A stretch of 64,000 bases of DNA from Stenopsyche tienmushanensis (Eukaryota; Arthropoda; Insecta; Trichoptera; Stenopsychidae), in NCBI GenBank assembly GCA_008973525.1, contig WACJ01000097.1, forward strand, positions 806,001-870,000, written 5' to 3'. Position 1 is the stretch's first letter, and every line of letters begins with the position of its first letter. Below the pieces are notes generated by a model, which was given only the letters and a program-made list of their open reading frames with translations, searched no databases and was not told where the DNA came from. Positions 10,954-22,140 of this stretch are shown here, in pieces. Made by a program: the position numbers and the translations under genes.

Positions 10954-11345
10954 TGGGTGCCTTACGAATTGAAGCCGAGGGATGTGGTAAGGCATCTTTT
11001 CGCGTGTGAACAGCTGGTCCAATGCCAAAAAAGAAAAGTTTTTTTTTACATCGTATCATGATTGGCGATGAAAAGTGGATATAGCACGATAATCCTAAGC
11101 GTTATAGGCTAAGTACCGCCAAGCAGTAGTTTCGGCGCCGAAGTGGAATATCTATGATTCCAAGTTCATGATGCTCTGTATTTGGTGGGATCAGCTGGTA
11201 TTATGAAATGTTCCAACCCAATCAAACCATCACAGGAGATATCTACCGAAAGCAATTGGAAGAAGCAGAATGGATTAATCTTCACGAAAAACGGCAGGAA
11301 CTTATTCCCACACCCAATACATAAGTTGTTTTCTTTATCTTATGG
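10953..11345 (+). pseudogene. Mariner transposase relic
   Basis: Plus-strand peptides in order and with frameshifts: WVPYELKPRDV, ACEQLVQCQKRK, RIMIGDEKWI (catalytic D in GDE), CIWWDQL, and YYEMFQPNQTITGDIYRKQL. This is the order of a mariner DDE transposase from the linker after the paired HTH to just before the second catalytic aspartate. In-frame stops and at least three frameshifts make it dead. No terminal repeat was seen. It is truncated at about 10953 against the LINE fragment. Confidence 0.85.
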
Positions 11346-11865
11346 TGCCAGATGCGCTATCGAAAATAGGCGATCTCCGTAAGACACTTTTTTAGGGGCG
11401 GAAGACTTGAATGTGGTTCCCATTGCCTTTCATTTGTACGTATTGTGGCGACGATGACAAAGAAAAAAATGCACAATATTTATATGGTTATAAAAAAATA
11501 AAGCAACAATGAAGCGTTTCTTGCTCAACTTTAACAATCCTATTGAACAACCTTGCAATTGAATTTCTGATACCTGTTTACGACACTTTAACGGAAGAAG
11601 TTGGCATTGAAAAGATCTCCTCGTTATGGACCAATGACGGAATGCATTGAGATTTAAAAATGAGCATTCGAGAAACGTTAAATTATTAATTTACTTAAAT
11701 ATGAAAAATAAAGCTAAGTTATAGTAATGTTACAGTAAGGGGATCTGATGATACTTCAATCAGGATGGTTCCATGTGGATCCTTTCAACATTAGGATGAG
11801 AGATGGCACTGAAAGTCTTCAAATTTTATTCTGTAAAACTTCAAACGTTAAATCTCTCGTAATGT

Positions 11866-12065
11866 AATCTACAAAGCTGCTATGTTATCTACAAGTAGTT
11901 TATGCTAATTATAATTAAATAAACGTCATATACTTTTGATACAAGGTGGCTAGGGCTTCGGTAGACGTGGCTAAAGTTATAGCGCAGGAACTTGATTGAA
12001 GCAATTTTCAAAGCATTACAATATTAAGTACATATAATATTTATTATAAGCAGTTACAATATTTT
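11866..12065 (+). repeat. Family J interspersed repeat, copy 1
   Basis: About 200 bp resembling 41948-42135 in the same orientation. Shared landmarks: ATCTACAAAGCTGCT, TTATCTACAAGTAGTTTA, AAGGTGG.TAGGG.TTCGGTAGACGTGGC, GAACTTGATT, and a shared TATTTATTATAAGCAG near the end. No open frame or inverted termini are apparent. Confidence 0.65.
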
Positions 12066-12530
12066 TTATTAATGTCGGCAACAACATTGTCGCGATAGAC
12101 TGCCGTTTTGTTCATTTACAATATGAAAATAACAAAATGAAAAAGAATCAGCTTTGTGTTTGAAGTTTTCATTCTTCAGATATGGAATACACGCAAAAAG
12201 CATGCTACAAATGATATTGATTGCTTGCGGAATCCTGCGAGAACGATGCTAGTATATCTAACAAGGTGTATACGCGAATAGGGTGTACATTCACCCCTCA
12301 AAATTTTGGAATCCCAAAAGCCTTTTATCATGACAACAAATGAGCAAGAGGGCTCCCCATTGAAATTTATCAAATTGGGCATATTATTTAACAACAATAC
12401 ACAGGTTAAATTTGCTGCATGGCGTTAGTTATGTCATCGATTGTTTGCAGTTTATACGCATATACCTGCAATTTAAGATACCTCCAAAGCAAATCGCTCG
12501 TGCAGAATGTTCATCGTGGCATGCACTGTA

Positions 12531-12575
12531 TGTAGCGCCGTCTTGTTGAAACCACATGTCCATAGCATCCAGTTT
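12531..12575 (-). pseudogene. Short mariner-like transposase trace
   Basis: On the minus strand the peptide MDMWFQQDGAT is readable. MWFQQDGA is the conserved block around the second catalytic aspartate of one mariner-like transposase group. Downstream the frame dissolves. It is too short to classify further. Confidence 0.5.
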
Positions 12576-12579
12576 TTTT

Positions 12580-13280
12580 TTTTGCGAAACGTTACTGTTT
12601 GTACGAAACGGAGTACTGATTTGATAATTTGATGATTATCACATATTATACAAAGCTATAATCTTCCATAATTATTTGCCATAAATTACTAAATAATTTA
12701 CAATATTTTTAATAATAATTTGAAAGCTATTGCTTAAACAACATGACCGCTTTACCCTAACAAACTTCAAGCGTTCCTATTGAAATAGCCTGTATATAAA
12801 GAAAATTAGGGTAATGTTATAAAACACTCAGATAATCATTGTGAATTTCGTTCAATTGACTATGCGATAAAAATAAAAGAACAATCCTGACCCCAGAGTC
12901 ACTCGAATGTCTCCACCACGTGCCTCTATTTCAAAAATAACACCTTTCAAATAAACAAAGGTCGCGTCCACAGAAGGGGCGCCAAATTTATATGGTGTGC
13001 ATTTAATTAAAGCTAGTACCAAACAAGAGGGCTTAGCAATAAATATGAAATGGGGGATGCTGTGTATGTGGGGCACAATTTCATTTCTTATTGGTGTTTA
13101 CTCCCCATCCGTTACTGGGGGCAACATAATAACTTCTGATAAAGCGGCACTTGCTTCCCTGCCACGTATAAATATCATAAACCAAACTGGTCTTCTTCCA
13201 TCTGCAGACATTACCATGATCCGATATTTTTCTTCGATTCGCGATTTTTTTTCCAGTGTATACCAAGTCATTGAAATGAT
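12580..13280. other. Gene-free stretch
   Basis: AT-rich, with overlapping short frames on both strands between 12852 and 13385. None shows a family motif, and opposing frames cover the same bases, which argues against coding. Confidence 0.45.
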
Positions 13281-13284
13281 ATAA

Positions 13285-13385
13285 TCAACCCTTCTATAGC
13301 ATCGAGATAGGGAGCACGCTATAGAAAGATAGGCACCTATACAACATTTGTATGTGTTTAGTTTATCACTATTGTGAGTGCCCAA
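13285..13385. repeat. Family F interspersed repeat, copy 1
   Basis: It contains TCAACCCTTCTATAGC, GAGATAGGGA, CGCTATAGAAAGATAGGCACC, and TTTAGTTT.TTA. Related copies lie near 49540, 55345 and 60608. The paired CTATAG words resemble terminal inverted repeats of a small MITE, but the ends are not fixed. Confidence 0.5.
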
Positions 13386-13692
13386 TCAAAAATGCTACGT
13401 TTTCAACACGATCAACGCGACGGTCCGTAGAGTGAGCGTTCTCAAATGCAGCTTAGAAATGAAATTATTTCAATGTCGAAATGTATGTATGGATTAGATA
13501 AGATACGATGTTCCTTATCTTTTAATGGATATTGAATTCCTGTGAGAGTGAGCGCTATATATGTCACGTCAACAACTTTTGGTAAATAAGATTCAAGCAA
13601 CAAAGACGTGCTTATTGATACATTATAAATACTTACTACATTACTTACATCGCTATCACGATTATTTAATGGTTGATTAAATCAAAGGTTAA

Positions 13693-14105
13693 TGTATGGG
13701 CGATTTACCACCCCCATGCAATAGTGCTGTTAATCTGAATAGATTTAATTCGCCAGATTAACGGCGACTCTTCTCTCTCTTTAGGCGCAATGTGTTATTT
13801 TAACAGCGCCACCTTCTGTGCGCCTGCAATACCTACCGATCGCTTCTTGCGTGTGCACCGTCGGGTAGTGACGCGCAGGAGGCGGGAGTCGAAAAGAGTC
13901 ATCGGTTAGTCTTGGCTATGGGAGGACGTCCTTCCCGCAGCCATATATCTCTCTTGTATTGAATAAAGAGTTACCTAGAGAAGTAAGTATTTTTGTCCGA
14001 CGCCCATCCACATCCATCCATCCGTCCGGCTACATCATGACCCGAAAAAATATCGATCCCTGTGACTTGGCGCCCCCGCTTCAACGCTTCATTGGTGTCA
14101 GAAGT
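13693..14105 (+). repeat. LTR with primer-binding-site end, copy 1
   Basis: It starts TGTATGGGCGATTTAC and ends CGCTTCA at 14091, a TG...CA pair typical of LTRs. A T spacer and TGGTGTCAGAAGT follow (14093-14105). That string has the form of a tRNA-type primer-binding site seen in mag-like Ty3/gypsy elements. An AATAAAG signal near 13970 is followed by a region shared with the other copies (GTCCGACGCCCATCC). No gag-pol follows: the homology to other copies stops right after the primer-binding string. Confidence 0.75.
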
Positions 14106-14194
14106 CTAATATCAAAAGCAAAAAGATAAGTAATCTAATTTGACATGGCTTAATCTACAGGAATTTTCTAACATTTGCAGTTTGATTGCAAATC

Positions 14195-14425
14195 TTAATT
14201 ATAACTTTTTTTTAGCTTGTTGCTCCTATAGCCTTATAAGAGAACCTTGACCACCGATAGCGCATATCACTATTACCGTCTATCCTGGGCTTCCCCCTTC
14301 AATTGTCCAAGCATCCTTTTTTAATTGCTTAGACCAGCGTTGTCGAAGTCTTCCAACGAGTCTGCTGCCACTCGGTTCAAAACCTAACACACCTCGGGGT
14401 TGTGTGCCGGCACCCACGCCATTAT
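14195..14425 (-). pseudogene. LINE ORF2 C-terminal relic
   Basis: The minus strand reads PSGSRLVGRLRQRW followed by KKDAW. The G.R.VGRP..RW..D pattern is typical of the C-terminal tail of non-LTR retrotransposon ORF2 proteins. The reverse-transcriptase core is not present nearby. The frame is open for 88 codons, but only this part is recognisable. Confidence 0.6.
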
Positions 14426-14429
14426 AGAC

Positions 14430-16015
14430 GGCGGCGAAGGATGACGCTGGTAATTGACGCTTCGCCATACATGTCCATGGCCTTTCGATTAAACCTCTTT
14501 GATCTTTTTTATTAAATACGTGAATATTCTTGGGTTCTCCTAACATATGTATACAAGTGGTTTGGAAAGAAACTGCTCGCCTTAAAACTGATCATTTTTG
14601 TGTGCTATAAATGTGTCTAACATAAAAACATATTAATGTTTGTGTTACGCACGTAAAAATATGCCTGGAGCAATGAACACCGGTTACATCCACACAAATT
14701 GATTCATTTTGCTAAAGCCATTAAATAATCTCTCATATAATATAGAAATAGTTGAAGTATTGTAGTATTATAATTATATTTGGAATATGTTAATTGCGTT
14801 AGTCGTTAAATGTGATATTAGTGAATAACAAAACAAATTAATTTTGTAATTCAGCAGTACTCTTAAAAGGTCAAGTCCGGCTTAAGTTTAAAAGCTCTGT
14901 GTTTATTTTAAGAAGCAGGATTTTGGTTTGGTGACATCCCAGATGTCTAAGATTTGAACTCGAGTTCTAAATATTTGAAGGCTGAGCACATTAGGTTGCT
15001 ATCGTATGCCAAATATGTCGTGGGAATTGACCTCTGACCATATGCATCAGAAGGTAAGAATTAATGATTAAATAATCACTGCCGTTCATTTCATCGCCCA
15101 TTTCGTCATTGACGGCGTGTATTCGTTTTGGATCACGCTTAAAACCTGTTTCCAGAAGAATAAAATGATTGTTTGTGCACCATCACGAGCTAGGTGCAAA
15201 TTGGGGGAAGAAGTGTATTCATTACGGGAATGAAGATGAATATTTACATTATTCATGTTTATTCAATAGTCCCCTAGCATTTAAAGCAAAGGCATAAAGG
15301 AAAGCGTCATGTCTGAGGTGAACTTGTGCCCTTACAGGTTTTTAGTGATTCATAATAATAGGCAAGGTGTATTGTGTGAGCAAGGCAGGGCATAGCACGC
15401 GCGACCAAATGGGGTTATTCAGGGCTACAGGGGTTGCAAAGGTTGTATGGATTTTTTACTGGATAGTCACAATCAATTGATTCAATTCAACTTCGCAATA
15501 AAATATTGCCGCTTACTTATCTACCCTATTTGATTTTTTCTTATCAATATTTGATAGCAAAGAAGTTTGAAGCGCACAGGTGATGGATTTTCTACAAAAG
15601 TCGTGAACACTGACTAGTTCATAGCTCAAAATTATAAATAGAAAAATTCATCGAAAATCATTTTGCGCGATCTCGATCAATTATCGCGCAAATATGTCGA
15701 TTAGCATATCGGATGTACCAGATCAACATGTCATGATTGTTTAGTAATTATCATTCTTAGTTTGCAACGTAAACACGGTCTCTTGTTTCGGTCCTTCGAA
15801 TCGATCATCTGGTCAGTTTTCAATTGCAATTGATTGTCATTGGTTCGTAATCGAATGATTTGATCAACGATTGTCGAATGAAACGAAACCAATGACGTCA
15901 GCTTTGTTGATTTGTTCAACGTATTCAATTCATTTTGCCAATCTGCCAATCCTGACACCACAACTTTGATCTGCTTCTTTCTGCGAAATCAATTAGAAAA
16001 CATCCATGATAATCC
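14430..16015. other. Gene-free stretch
   Basis: AT-rich DNA with no identifiable repeat family and only short frames. A 76-codon minus-strand frame at 15731-15961 has no known motif. Confidence 0.5.
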
Positions 16016-16068
16016 ACAAAACCAGGCATGTAAGGGGGATCCTAACGGTCAGTTTGTTTGTTCCTGCT

Positions 16069-16690
16069 AGGGAATCCAATCCCGTGATCCCGGACAGTTT
16101 TAAGTGCTCATGAATCCCGGGATTAGTGAACGTAATCTCGAAAAATTCGGGATTGAAACTTTTATCTAATAGAAATTGTACACGTTGAAGGCTACTAAAT
16201 CGAGATATTCTCGCCGAAATCTGGACGCTTGGAAACAATGGCGTAACTACTAATTGTCGAGCATAGGTGACACCTAGGGACAGTAACTGTCTAATCTATG
16301 CATGTATACATATGTAGAGTACATATATGTTTTTCAAATTGTTATATTAACATTTCCCTAGCGGTGATGTATTTACTACACTTCGACTCTGATAATGGGA
16401 ATATCAATATGAAAAATAATAGATACGGGGTTCAGTTATTTTGTATTCCTCCGTAATATAATTACGAATCTCATCAAAGTATTTTAGTATATAAGTATTC
16501 ATCTGCAGCGACGGAAATAAATTATTTGTCGGGAAATCGGGAACTTCGCGAGTTTTAGTCCGTGTCGTGTCTTATTAGTAATTTTTGATCAAATTTATCA
16601 ATGTAATTTCTTAAACTAATGAAAATCCCGAGATCCCGAGACTGATCCCGGGATGGTCTAATGCGATTCGGCTCGGGATTGGATTCCCTA
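16069..16690 (+). mobile_element. Complete family B hAT-like MITE, copy 2
   Basis: Ends are TAGGGAATCCAATCCCG and its inverse CGGGATTGGATTCCCTA. Flanks are GTTCCTGC on the left and GTTCCTGA on the right, a 7-of-8 match fitting the 8-bp duplication of the hAT superfamily. The body is 622 bp and non-coding. Near the right end a second cluster of CCCGAGATCCCGAGA words gives the element its GC-rich tips. It lies inside mariner leader sequence. Confidence 0.85.
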
Positions 16691-16794
16691 GTTCCTGAGT
16701 GGTTGTCGGCCATTTTGTTCAGACACAGTAAATTCTTCCGATGGAGAGGTCGTCGCGCGCTCCCACCACCTTCCGTCAGTGCGAGGTCCGCAAA

Positions 16795-16876
16795 TATTCA
16801 TTGGAAGTTCGTAGAATTTTACGGTAATGATGTGATGAGTCGACTACGCGTCACTAAGTGGGGTTGGATTGGTTGA
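16795..16876 (+). pseudogene. Mariner transposase N-terminal relic
   Basis: The plus strand reads NIHWKFVEFYGNDVMSRLRV. This fits the first helix-turn-helix of mariner transposases (IHRQLVEVYG.DVMS pattern). Compared with the copy at 21.8 kb, the segment before it has an internal deletion that shifts the frame. It is dead. Confidence 0.75.
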
Positions 16877-16945
16877 AGAGAAGGCCGTACGGCCTTCTCT
16901 GAACAATCGTAACAATTCTGAAAAAACGAACTGGTGCAAAAAAAT

Positions 16946-17378
16946 TGTAGCGTGGTCGATTTAACATCCCCATGAAATAGTGCTGTTAATCTGAGCAGAT
17001 TTAATTCGCCAGATTAACAGCGATATCTTCCGTATCTCTCTTTAGGTGCAATGTGCTATTTTCACAGCGCCATCTTCTGTGGCGCTGCGGGGACATTGCG
17101 CCTGCAATACTGACCGATCGCTTCTTGCGTGTGCACCGTTGCCAGTCGGGTGGTGACGCGCAGGAGGTGGAATCGAGAAGAGTTGTTGGTTGGCCTTGGC
17201 TGCGGGAGGACGTCCTTCTCGCAGCCAGATCTCTCTCTCGTGCTGAATAAAAAGTTACCTAGAGAAGAGAGTCTTTTTGTCTGACGCCCGTCCATCCCCA
17301 TCCATCCGTCCGGCTACACATGATCCGAAAGAAGAACGTACCCGTGCGAACGCGTGGGAGCGGGGGAGCCGCCTGGGG
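16946..17378 (+). repeat. LTR, copy 2, inside a mariner
   Basis: Starts TGTAGCGTGGTCGATTTAAC. It shares with copy 1 TGCTGTTAATCTG, AGATTTAATTCGCCAGATTAAC, CAGCGCCATCTTCTG, GAATAAA and GTCTGACGCCCGTCC. It ends near ACTGTAACA. The usual CTTCATTGGTGTCAGAA end is missing, so the 3' tip differs from copies 1, 3 and 4. It is flanked on both sides by mariner sequence. Confidence 0.7.
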
Positions 17379-17451
17379 ACTCTGCGCCACTGTAACAACA
17401 AACGTTGCTGAAACAAATATAAATTGGCCGCCATGTGTTGGTTGACTACCT

Positions 17452-17505
17452 TCACGAAGAATTTCCTAACATTTCTCGAAGTCTCCTCGGTGATACGATC
17501 CACCT
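17452..17505 (+). pseudogene. Mariner transposase middle relic
   Basis: The plus strand reads EFPNISRSLLGD, matching the MFP.ISRSLLHE segment in the second helix-turn-helix of mariner transposases. The copy near 21.97 kb reads KFPDIFLSLLGD. It continues the mariner interrupted by the LTR. Confidence 0.7.
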
Positions 17506-17624
17506 CGCCATCTTAGGATTGAATATCGGCAGATTCTCAGCCATTCTTACCCTCCCATGATGCGTGTTGTTGGCGTGTGTACTTAACAACACCTTTCATC
17601 CAGCACCGTCAGCATCTTAAAAAC

Positions 17625-17642
17625 CCGCGATTTCTGACACCA
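17625..17642 (-). other. Isolated primer-binding-like string
   Basis: TTCTGACACCAATG on the plus strand is the inverse of CATTGGTGTCAGAA, the junction seen at the end of LTR copies 1, 3 and 4. The DNA beside it does not obviously match the LTR body, so this may belong to another LTR family or be chance. Confidence 0.35.
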
Positions 17643-17649
17643 ATGTTGC

Positions 17650-19735
17650 GTGGTTAACGTGAAGCCGGGGATTTTGCGTGGATTGAATGATAAACGGGCC
17701 GCTTCCCGCTCCCGAAACGAAGAATGATAGTTTTTTATACCCTATAATATGGGAAACAAATGAAAATCCGAAGGAGCAATAATAACTCATATTCTAACTC
17801 CCTAATTTTTTAAATGGTATTTTTCGCTGAATGTAGTATCATGTTGTCATGGTGCATGATGATGTTGTGCCTATTGATGAGTTCTGGACGAATTGCATAG
17901 AGTTTCAATCTCTCTAATTGTTCTCTGTAATCAATTCAAAAATATTATATTTGTTGTGTTAGAATATTAAATAAGAAATATGATCAAAAGGCGTGATGAT
18001 TTGCTTAGATTTATACCATATGAAGGTTGAATAAAGCTGCACTGTGTGCACGTCCCCATAGAGACGGAAGTGAACCGATATTGATTATGTGACAGGCCTG
18101 GTTAGACATTATGTCTAGCCTTATATTTTCTTAGATTTTTTTTCTTCGCCCGGAAATCATCACGCAACATCTCACAAAATGTATAGCTATCAAAGTCAAC
18201 GGGATAAAAAAAATGGAAGAAACTTTGAGTAAGCGGTTCTAGTGAATAATTGAAGACCAACCCAGTCCATGATGTAGGTCACGATACAAGTTTAACGAAC
18301 TGTCTGCAACGAGAACTACAGACAGTACCAAAGTATACTGGGTCGACCCTTGCAGTATAAATAATGTATCCTCTATTGTCTTGAGAAGACAAGTTTTGCC
18401 TGGAAAGCTGCTAGTCAAGCGAACGGTGATGGAATCAAAGATGCTAAACCGACATTTTACACTAAATCTGGACTTCTAGTTAACCACTGTCATTTGCAAT
18501 ATATATTTTTTCTGCTGAGTCTAAATTTTCTAATATTGACGATAAACGTGGCAAAGAGTACATGATGGCACATGCTTGTATGACACACGTGCTGATCCGC
18601 CAGTAAACGGTTGCCCAGACTATGACACATATGCTGTGTCATCATAGTGTTCATTCAAAAATATAAATAAATTATATATTCAATGTAGATCTAACACCAG
18701 CGAAATCATCAAATCCAATGCGACAGACAGTCTGAGTCCAATTTCGATGCTCTCAATTTTAGATATGTTTGAACAAGTGATTTGCGCATTGAAACATTTA
18801 TTCATGTGTGATAACATCATAAAAGGGAAGTCATTTTGAACACATCTATTTTCAATTAAAATGTATCGAACTCATCATTAATTGAAGTTAATCACCGTTT
18901 AATATGAATTCAAATAGATGTTATGCGAACGAGACACCCACTAGAGTACTGTGAATTTATTTGGATCGTTTGCACTAATGTGCTCCTACGAACCATATAA
19001 TTGGCCTGGTTTATAGCTTGTCATGTCGTACAAAAGTTAATTTATAAATGATTTGAAAAGAAAGATGCTTGTAAAACTGTTATAGACAGACGCGGACAGC
19101 AGATCACCATTGCGACGGCGCTTGCCTGGGTGTCACCCGGGTAAGTGACGAGCCGTGCCTCAAGGTTCATCGTATGAACCCGGCTATACTGTCGATAATG
19201 AGTGACAAAAACCAGTTTTAATGTGTGTTTCATATGACAAGCATATAAAATTATAAGCGCCGCATGTTGTCTAATTTGATTTTTTAGCATACCCTGTCAT
19301 GTTGATATTATTTTCTCCACAAGGCCTACATGATCGCCTACGCGAAATGATGTCTCCCCCATGAAACTCATATGATAGGAAGTCTCCCTCATGACCTATC
19401 CCATCATCCACCCACTATATTAACCGTGACCTGTTCAACTTGTGTATAAAATAATCAAAGAGCAAATTTTATCCCGTCGGGATAATTATGATGCGTTCAT
19501 TCCGCTGAGGGCTCCCGATGAGCGGTGGCACGTGACCAAACTGCCAACAACTAATTTCAAACTAATGTTATTATGACTGAACTAGCTTGCGGCCCATTGG
19601 AATATCAACGGGGGGGAAACAAACACACCCATCTCTATATATACATTTCCTTACAAACAACTCATGCAGGGTCAAGTATTATCATTTTAAAACATTATTT
19701 CAATTTTATTAAGATGACTACCATTAGTCTTGATG
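17650..19735. other. Gene-free stretch
   Basis: About 2 kb of AT-rich DNA with no recognised repeat family, transposase word or RNA gene. A less AT-rich patch at 19080-19190 contains a GGGTGTCACCCGGGTAAGTG string that looks like a splice donor, but no convincing exon frame ends there. Confidence 0.45.
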
Positions 19736-19746
19736 GTTTGCTTTAT

Positions 19747-20255
19747 CAGGGCCGTAACTAGGGCATGAAGCGCCCGTGACAAGTATCTAATTGTGTGGCA
19801 ATATATTAAATACTATTATAATGTGTGTTTTAAAATAATATACAATGATAGTCCCAAAAGTACCCGACCAAATGTATAGATACCGGTTACTGTTGTAAAA
19901 ATATACTGATAGAAAGTATCTAGACGCTACATTGCTTCCGTGATCGTACAGATCATAGAAAATGCCGCAAAAAGCCCTAAAAGAGGACGGAATGGCCGAA
20001 AGGTTTGTATGCTCAATCGGTCCGCTTTTCGGACCACTGATATGGCGAATGAACGGCTCGCGGTCGGATGTCATACCTGAACATAACGATAACGATGAAA
20101 AGAGGGATTAGATAACTTAGTATATTTTATGAAAATGGACAGTTAATCAGTGTTGGTTCATGTAAAGTAGAATGGTTGAGTAAAATATAAACCATATGCA
20201 ACTCTCGACCGGGTCGGTATTCTGTGTTTTCCGCCCCAATCCCAGTTGCGCCCGT
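19747..20255 (+). mobile_element. Family C hAT-like element, copy 2
   Basis: The left terminus is CAGGGCCGTAACTAGGGC. The body has TCCCAAAAGTACCC, TGATCGTACAGATCATAG, CCGCAAAAAGCCCTAAAAGA, TCGGTCCGCTTTTCGGAC and CTCTCGACCGGGTCGGTATT. It stops near AGTTGCGCCCGTG, about 30 bp before the expected right terminus. It is non-coding. Confidence 0.8.
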
Positions 20256-20324
20256 GATGTGCTTTGTTTGTAATATTTGTTCTTAACCCGTTGATAAGGA
20301 ATATCGCATATATTGCGTTCGAAC

Positions 20325-20715
20325 TGGAGTGATACAGAAAGAACATTCTCGCACATGGGGTGCAGAGATTAGTGAATAGTAGACAGAGACAGAGAGAGTG
20401 TCTTGCGTCTCATCATACACTCGTACATCGATGACAAATTTGCGCTGTAAAGGTAACACGTCTAAATATTCTCAAATACCATATCACCCCATGGTTCACT
20501 TCGCCAGACCAATATGCGCCAACATGGTGCATCTGCTAAATGTGTCGCAAAACAAATCGCGTGCACAAATACTAATTCAAAAACGTTTACGGAGATGCGC
20601 ACAACAAATTTCCAGAGTTTCATTACAATCGAATAAATGGTATAGGAACGTATACGGGACAAACGTACCACATACCGCAAACATTCATTTTTATATATTT
20701 AGATTTCGTGTCATG
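20325..20715 (+). repeat. Family E module, longest copy
   Basis: The first part (20325-20475, GTGATACAGAAAGAACATTCT, CTTGCGTCTCATCATACACT) is the inverse of module D3/D4 seen at 37.9 and 61.8 kb. The second part has ATGCGCCAACATGGTGCAT, TTTCCAGAGTTTCATTACAA, ATAGGAACGTATACGGGAC and a TTTTTATATATTTAGA end. Further E copies lie near 43.1, 52.3, 55.3 and 57.8 kb. Non-coding; three open frames over it are repeat artefacts. Confidence 0.65.
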
Positions 20716-20719
20716 TGGT

Positions 20720-21580
20720 TTATGTGCATGCTATCTGTTCCTTGTCCGCAATTCCTGTGAAATAATCCCGCCACTCATCCAGTCACACAATCGCAATTCA
20801 GGCAGTGGGACGAACATGGAATAATTTTGAGTTAAAAATAGCTTCAATAATATTGAGTTGCATATTTGGATCCCTGAAAATGATGTACGTGCATTTAAAT
20901 CGATTAAGGGCGTATTGAACCAAGCAAATTTCGCCCACGGCAAATAAGCTAATTCAATCATGGTGCAATTACGCCAATTACTCTGCGTCCGTTTGTGAAA
21001 TTCATTTTCGAATATCGAATATTAGATTACACGTCAAACCGATCAAAAACGACATTTTTATGCTCAAACTTTCCCAAGGATATTCGCTCTAAAGTTGCTT
21101 CCATCCATAAAATTTCTCAAGCAAACATAGAAGAGCTCTCGTAATGTGGATTGTTAAATATTTACCCCTTACCGAATGGAATAGCCTTGAATTCTCACCC
21201 TCGTTTATAATTCAGTGTAACTAAATCGGTTGAAGTTTTCATTTGGGGGTCATAATTTTATGATATTGATGTAACGAATTGATATTTTGACCGGGACAAA
21301 TCAATTTATTCTGGCGGATAACTAGATTAAAAGCATTTATAACTTCTTAATTATTAAAGATTGCCCAATTTTTAAATTTAAAATATTTTTTTTATTCATC
21401 GCTACTATCATATAAAGCAGGACTTTGAACCGTTATTTTTTAAATTTCGATTTTGGTTTCGGTTACGTTCCAAAAATGTATATCCGTTTGGTTGCGATTA
21501 GAGCTGTAATGTAGGGGACAAATATAATATAAATAATCAATTGAAAGTAAATTTAGAACTAAAAGTACATAAATAATATT
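20720..21580. other. Gene-free stretch with a possible family K trace
   Basis: AT-rich. Between 21415 and 21500 the string TTTGAACCGTT followed by TTTTGGTTTCGGTTACGTT recalls the degenerate AACCGGTTTCGG repeats near 23.34, 39.06, 57.58 and 59.58 kb. Nothing else is recognisable. Confidence 0.4.
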
Positions 21581-21581
21581 A

Positions 21582-22140
21582 TATGAGGGTCATCTAGAAA
21601 ATAAGGTTACAAAGGCTCCTGAGACTGGAATTTTTTTGTTTTTGTTTTGAAGTTGGCGCACCTGGCGTGTAGGGGGGAATCTAATGATTAACATCCCGCG
21701 CGCTTGTCGGCCATTTTGTTCAGTTACAGTAAATTCTTCCGATGGAGAAATCGTCGCGCGCTCTCGCCACCTCTCATTAGTGCGAGATCCGCGCGTTCAT
21801 TCGTTTTTTGATTTTGCAGAACAATATCGCCGCTGATATCCATCGAAAGCGGGTGGAAGTTTATGGTAGTGATGTGTTGAGTCGACAACATGTCAGGAAG
21901 TGAGTTAGGTTTTTCAGAGGAAGCCGTACTGATACTCACGACGAGGCAAAGAGTGGGTATCAAATTTCCTGACATTTTTCTAAGTCTCCTCGGTGATATT
22001 ATGTCGTAAAAACTTGGTTACGGCGAATTGTGTGCTTGATGGGTGCCCAGAATGCTCACACCGGAGCACCGTTAAAATCGCGTGACCGCCGTGCGTGAAT
22101 TTTTAGATCGTTTTGCACAGAAGGGAGACAAAAAGGGGAG
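21582..22140 (+). pseudogene. Mariner transposase relic with 5' end
   Basis: TATGAGGGTCATCTAGAAAA followed by TAAGGTTACA is a mariner-type terminus. The leader and then peptides follow on the plus strand: CEIRAFIRFLILQNN, IHRKRVEVYGSDVLSRQHVR, KFPDIFLSLLGD, LGYGELCAWWVPRMLTPEHR, and RVTAVREFLDRFAQKGD. This covers both helix-turn-helix domains and the WVPHEL linker region. Stops and frameshifts are present, and the sequence ends just before the first catalytic aspartate. Confidence 0.85.

Larger units (their letters stand above)
16020..17520 (+). mobile_element. Mariner element interrupted by family B and an LTR
   Basis: Three mariner pieces are aligned with the better copy at 21582-22140. 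They are a leader at about 16028-16066 and 16692-16770 (TGTCGGCCATTTTGTTCAG, AATTCTTCCGATGGAGA), a coding piece at 16795-16860, and a coding piece at 17455-17500. Between them sit a family B MITE (16069-16690) and an LTR (16946-17375). The mariner must therefore be the oldest element and was broken twice. Confidence 0.75.

Noticed and set aside
10636..11061. 141-codon plus-strand open frame
   Set aside because: The first two thirds are antisense to a LINE reverse-transcriptase relic; only the tail is sense mariner. It is a junction artefact.
12176..13385. Several short frames with similar-looking starts near 12.3 and 13.0 kb
   Set aside because: A weak resemblance of MP.H/N..P to each other was noticed, but the alignment needs many gaps and opposing frames overlap.
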